Assembly (NCBI GenBank): GCA_013214965.1
Contig: JABSRU010000024.1
Location: 1 to 64,000 of the forward strand
Source: Gammaproteobacteria bacterium
GTDB taxonomy: Bacteria; Pseudomonadota; Gammaproteobacteria; Enterobacterales; Psychrobiaceae
DNA: 64,000 nucleotides
Reading direction: 5' to 3'
Part shown: positions 63,386-64,000 of the stretch, piece after piece
Numbering within the stretch: the stretch's first letter is position 1
Layout of the letters: the number at the start of each line of letters is the position of its first letter
Translations under genes and position numbers: made by a program
Notes under the pieces: model-generated
The model's input: only the letters and a program-made list of their open reading frames with translations
What the model was told of the DNA's origin: nothing
The model's database searches: none

Positions 63386-63826
63386 ATGAAAAAACTAGGA
63401 ATGTTATTTGTATCTTCTGCATTGTTGTTAAGTGCTAATGTTGCTCAAGCTCGTGATTCAATAACAGAATACTCGATTAAAGATTTATTGGACAGCGCAC
63501 AAGCTAAACAAGTGTTACTTGATTTTCCTTTATTTTTTGCTGATCAAAAGCATGGCAAAGTAGCAAAAAAATACAGTGAAGTTATCACCAATAAAAAAAC
63601 CAATGCGTTTAATAAATCTGATAGTGAAGCCTGTAACTGGGTAATGCTTAGCGCACTTAAAGCATTACAAGAACGCGCCCAACGTGAAGGAATGAATGCG
63701 GTAATCAATATTGAGTCATATTACAAAAAGCGAAAGTTTGTCAGTGCCACTCATTTTGAATGTGGTGCCGGTACTTTTATGGCGGGTGTTGCGTTAAAAG
63801 GCACACCAGCTACGCTTAAGAAGTAA
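63386..63826 (+). CDS. Small exported protein of APE clusters, YbjQ-like
   Basis: A 146-residue protein with signal peptide MKKLGMLFVSSALLLSANV and the pattern NWVMLSALKALQERAQREGM, then VINIESYYKKRKFVSATHFE and CGAGTFMAGVALKG. Homologues are found at the end of APE clusters and are often misnamed excinuclease ATPase subunit; the fold resembles YbjQ-type heavy-metal-binding proteins. AAAGGAAAG is well placed before the ATG. Function unknown. Confidence 0.75.
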   Translation: MKKLGMLFVSSALLLSANVAQARDSITEYSIKDLLDSAQAKQVLLDFPLFFADQKHGKVAKKYSEVITNKKTNAFNKSDSEACNWVMLSALKALQERAQREGMNAVINIESYYKKRKFVSATHFECGAGTFMAGVALKGTPATLKK

Positions 63827-63843
63827 TAGAAACACCAAGACTA

Positions 63844-63990
63844 ATTATAACCCTAATCGGACTTAGTGTTTTAACCACGGGCTGTTTAAGTATATTATTA
63901 TTTGAAGTAATAAATCCACACAGCTTTTTACAGTGGAAAGGTTCACTAGTTCGCGTTCTGTTGTTAATTAGTTTTATCGTTTGTATTTAG
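63844..63990 (+). other. Short hydrophobic frame without ordinary start codon
   Basis: From about 63841 the frame reads LIITLIGLSVLTTGCLSILL then FEVINPHSFLQWKGSLVRVL and LLISFIVCI before a stop. It looks like a small two-span membrane protein with a lipobox-like TTGC. No ATG, GTG or TTG is in place; only ATT 63844 or ATA 63847 could start it. It lies 17 bases after the last cluster gene. Confidence 0.35.
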
Positions 63991-64000
63991 TTATGGATAC

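Overview
The window looks like a chromosomal piece of a marine-type gammaproteobacterium, most likely an Alteromonadales relative. The base composition is AT-leaning, and the order panC-panB-folK-pcnB-gluQRS-dksA-sfsA (21002-27122, minus strand) with yadGH nearby is the classic gammaproteobacterial arrangement. I cannot fix the genus without a search.

Layout. 80-12456: mixed housekeeping and accessory genes (glutathione S-transferase, small monooxygenase-like and glyoxalase-like proteins, a serine hydrolase, a DUF885 lipoprotein, LrgAB, an AEC transporter, the YadGH ABC transporter, a TrmB-like methyltransferase, a 31-residue Cys-rich peptide, a CBS pair protein). 12996-14696: a three-lipoprotein CsgG / DUF4810 / GNA1162 operon. 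14697-18001: an island-like stretch with a decayed membrane-protein remnant and a single large Cys-rich lipoprotein of foreign look. 18116-20808: ada, and a compact operon of a 53-residue protein, a membrane protein and a trypsin-like protease. 21002-30555: conserved core (pantothenate, folate, RNA processing, dksA, sfsA, two PH-domain proteins, pepB).

30570-63826 is the highlight: a pigment cluster that combines a dialkylresorcinol block (darA, darB, BtrH-like protein, small partner, acyltransferase, O-methyltransferase) with a nearly complete aryl polyene (APE) block (three acyl carrier proteins, AMP-ligase, three full ketosynthases plus two partial ketosynthase-like proteins, ketoreductase, two dehydratases, thioesterase, ammonia-lyase, glycosyltransferase, acyltransferase, LolA-like and MMPL export proteins, DUF3261 lipoprotein). 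The logic is that of flexirubin-type pigments and of the xanthomonadin-dialkylresorcinol hybrid known from Azoarcus: an ammonia-lyase makes an aromatic acrylate starter, ApeH loads it on an ACP, iterative KS/KR/DH cycles build the polyene, DarA/DarB make a dialkylresorcinol, and acyltransferases join or anchor the parts in the outer membrane. Unusual extras are a FadH-type dienoyl reductase, a second (ABC-2) exporter, a third ACP with its own ketosynthase, and a solo asparagine-synthase-like protein between the two blocks. The two blocks are separated by about 6 kb that also holds a REP-associated transposase remnant and a TonB-dependent receptor.

Two start-codon points change gene models: pcnB appears to start at an AUU codon, as in E. 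coli, and nine genes of the polyene block use GTG or TTG. No tRNA, rRNA or CRISPR array was found.
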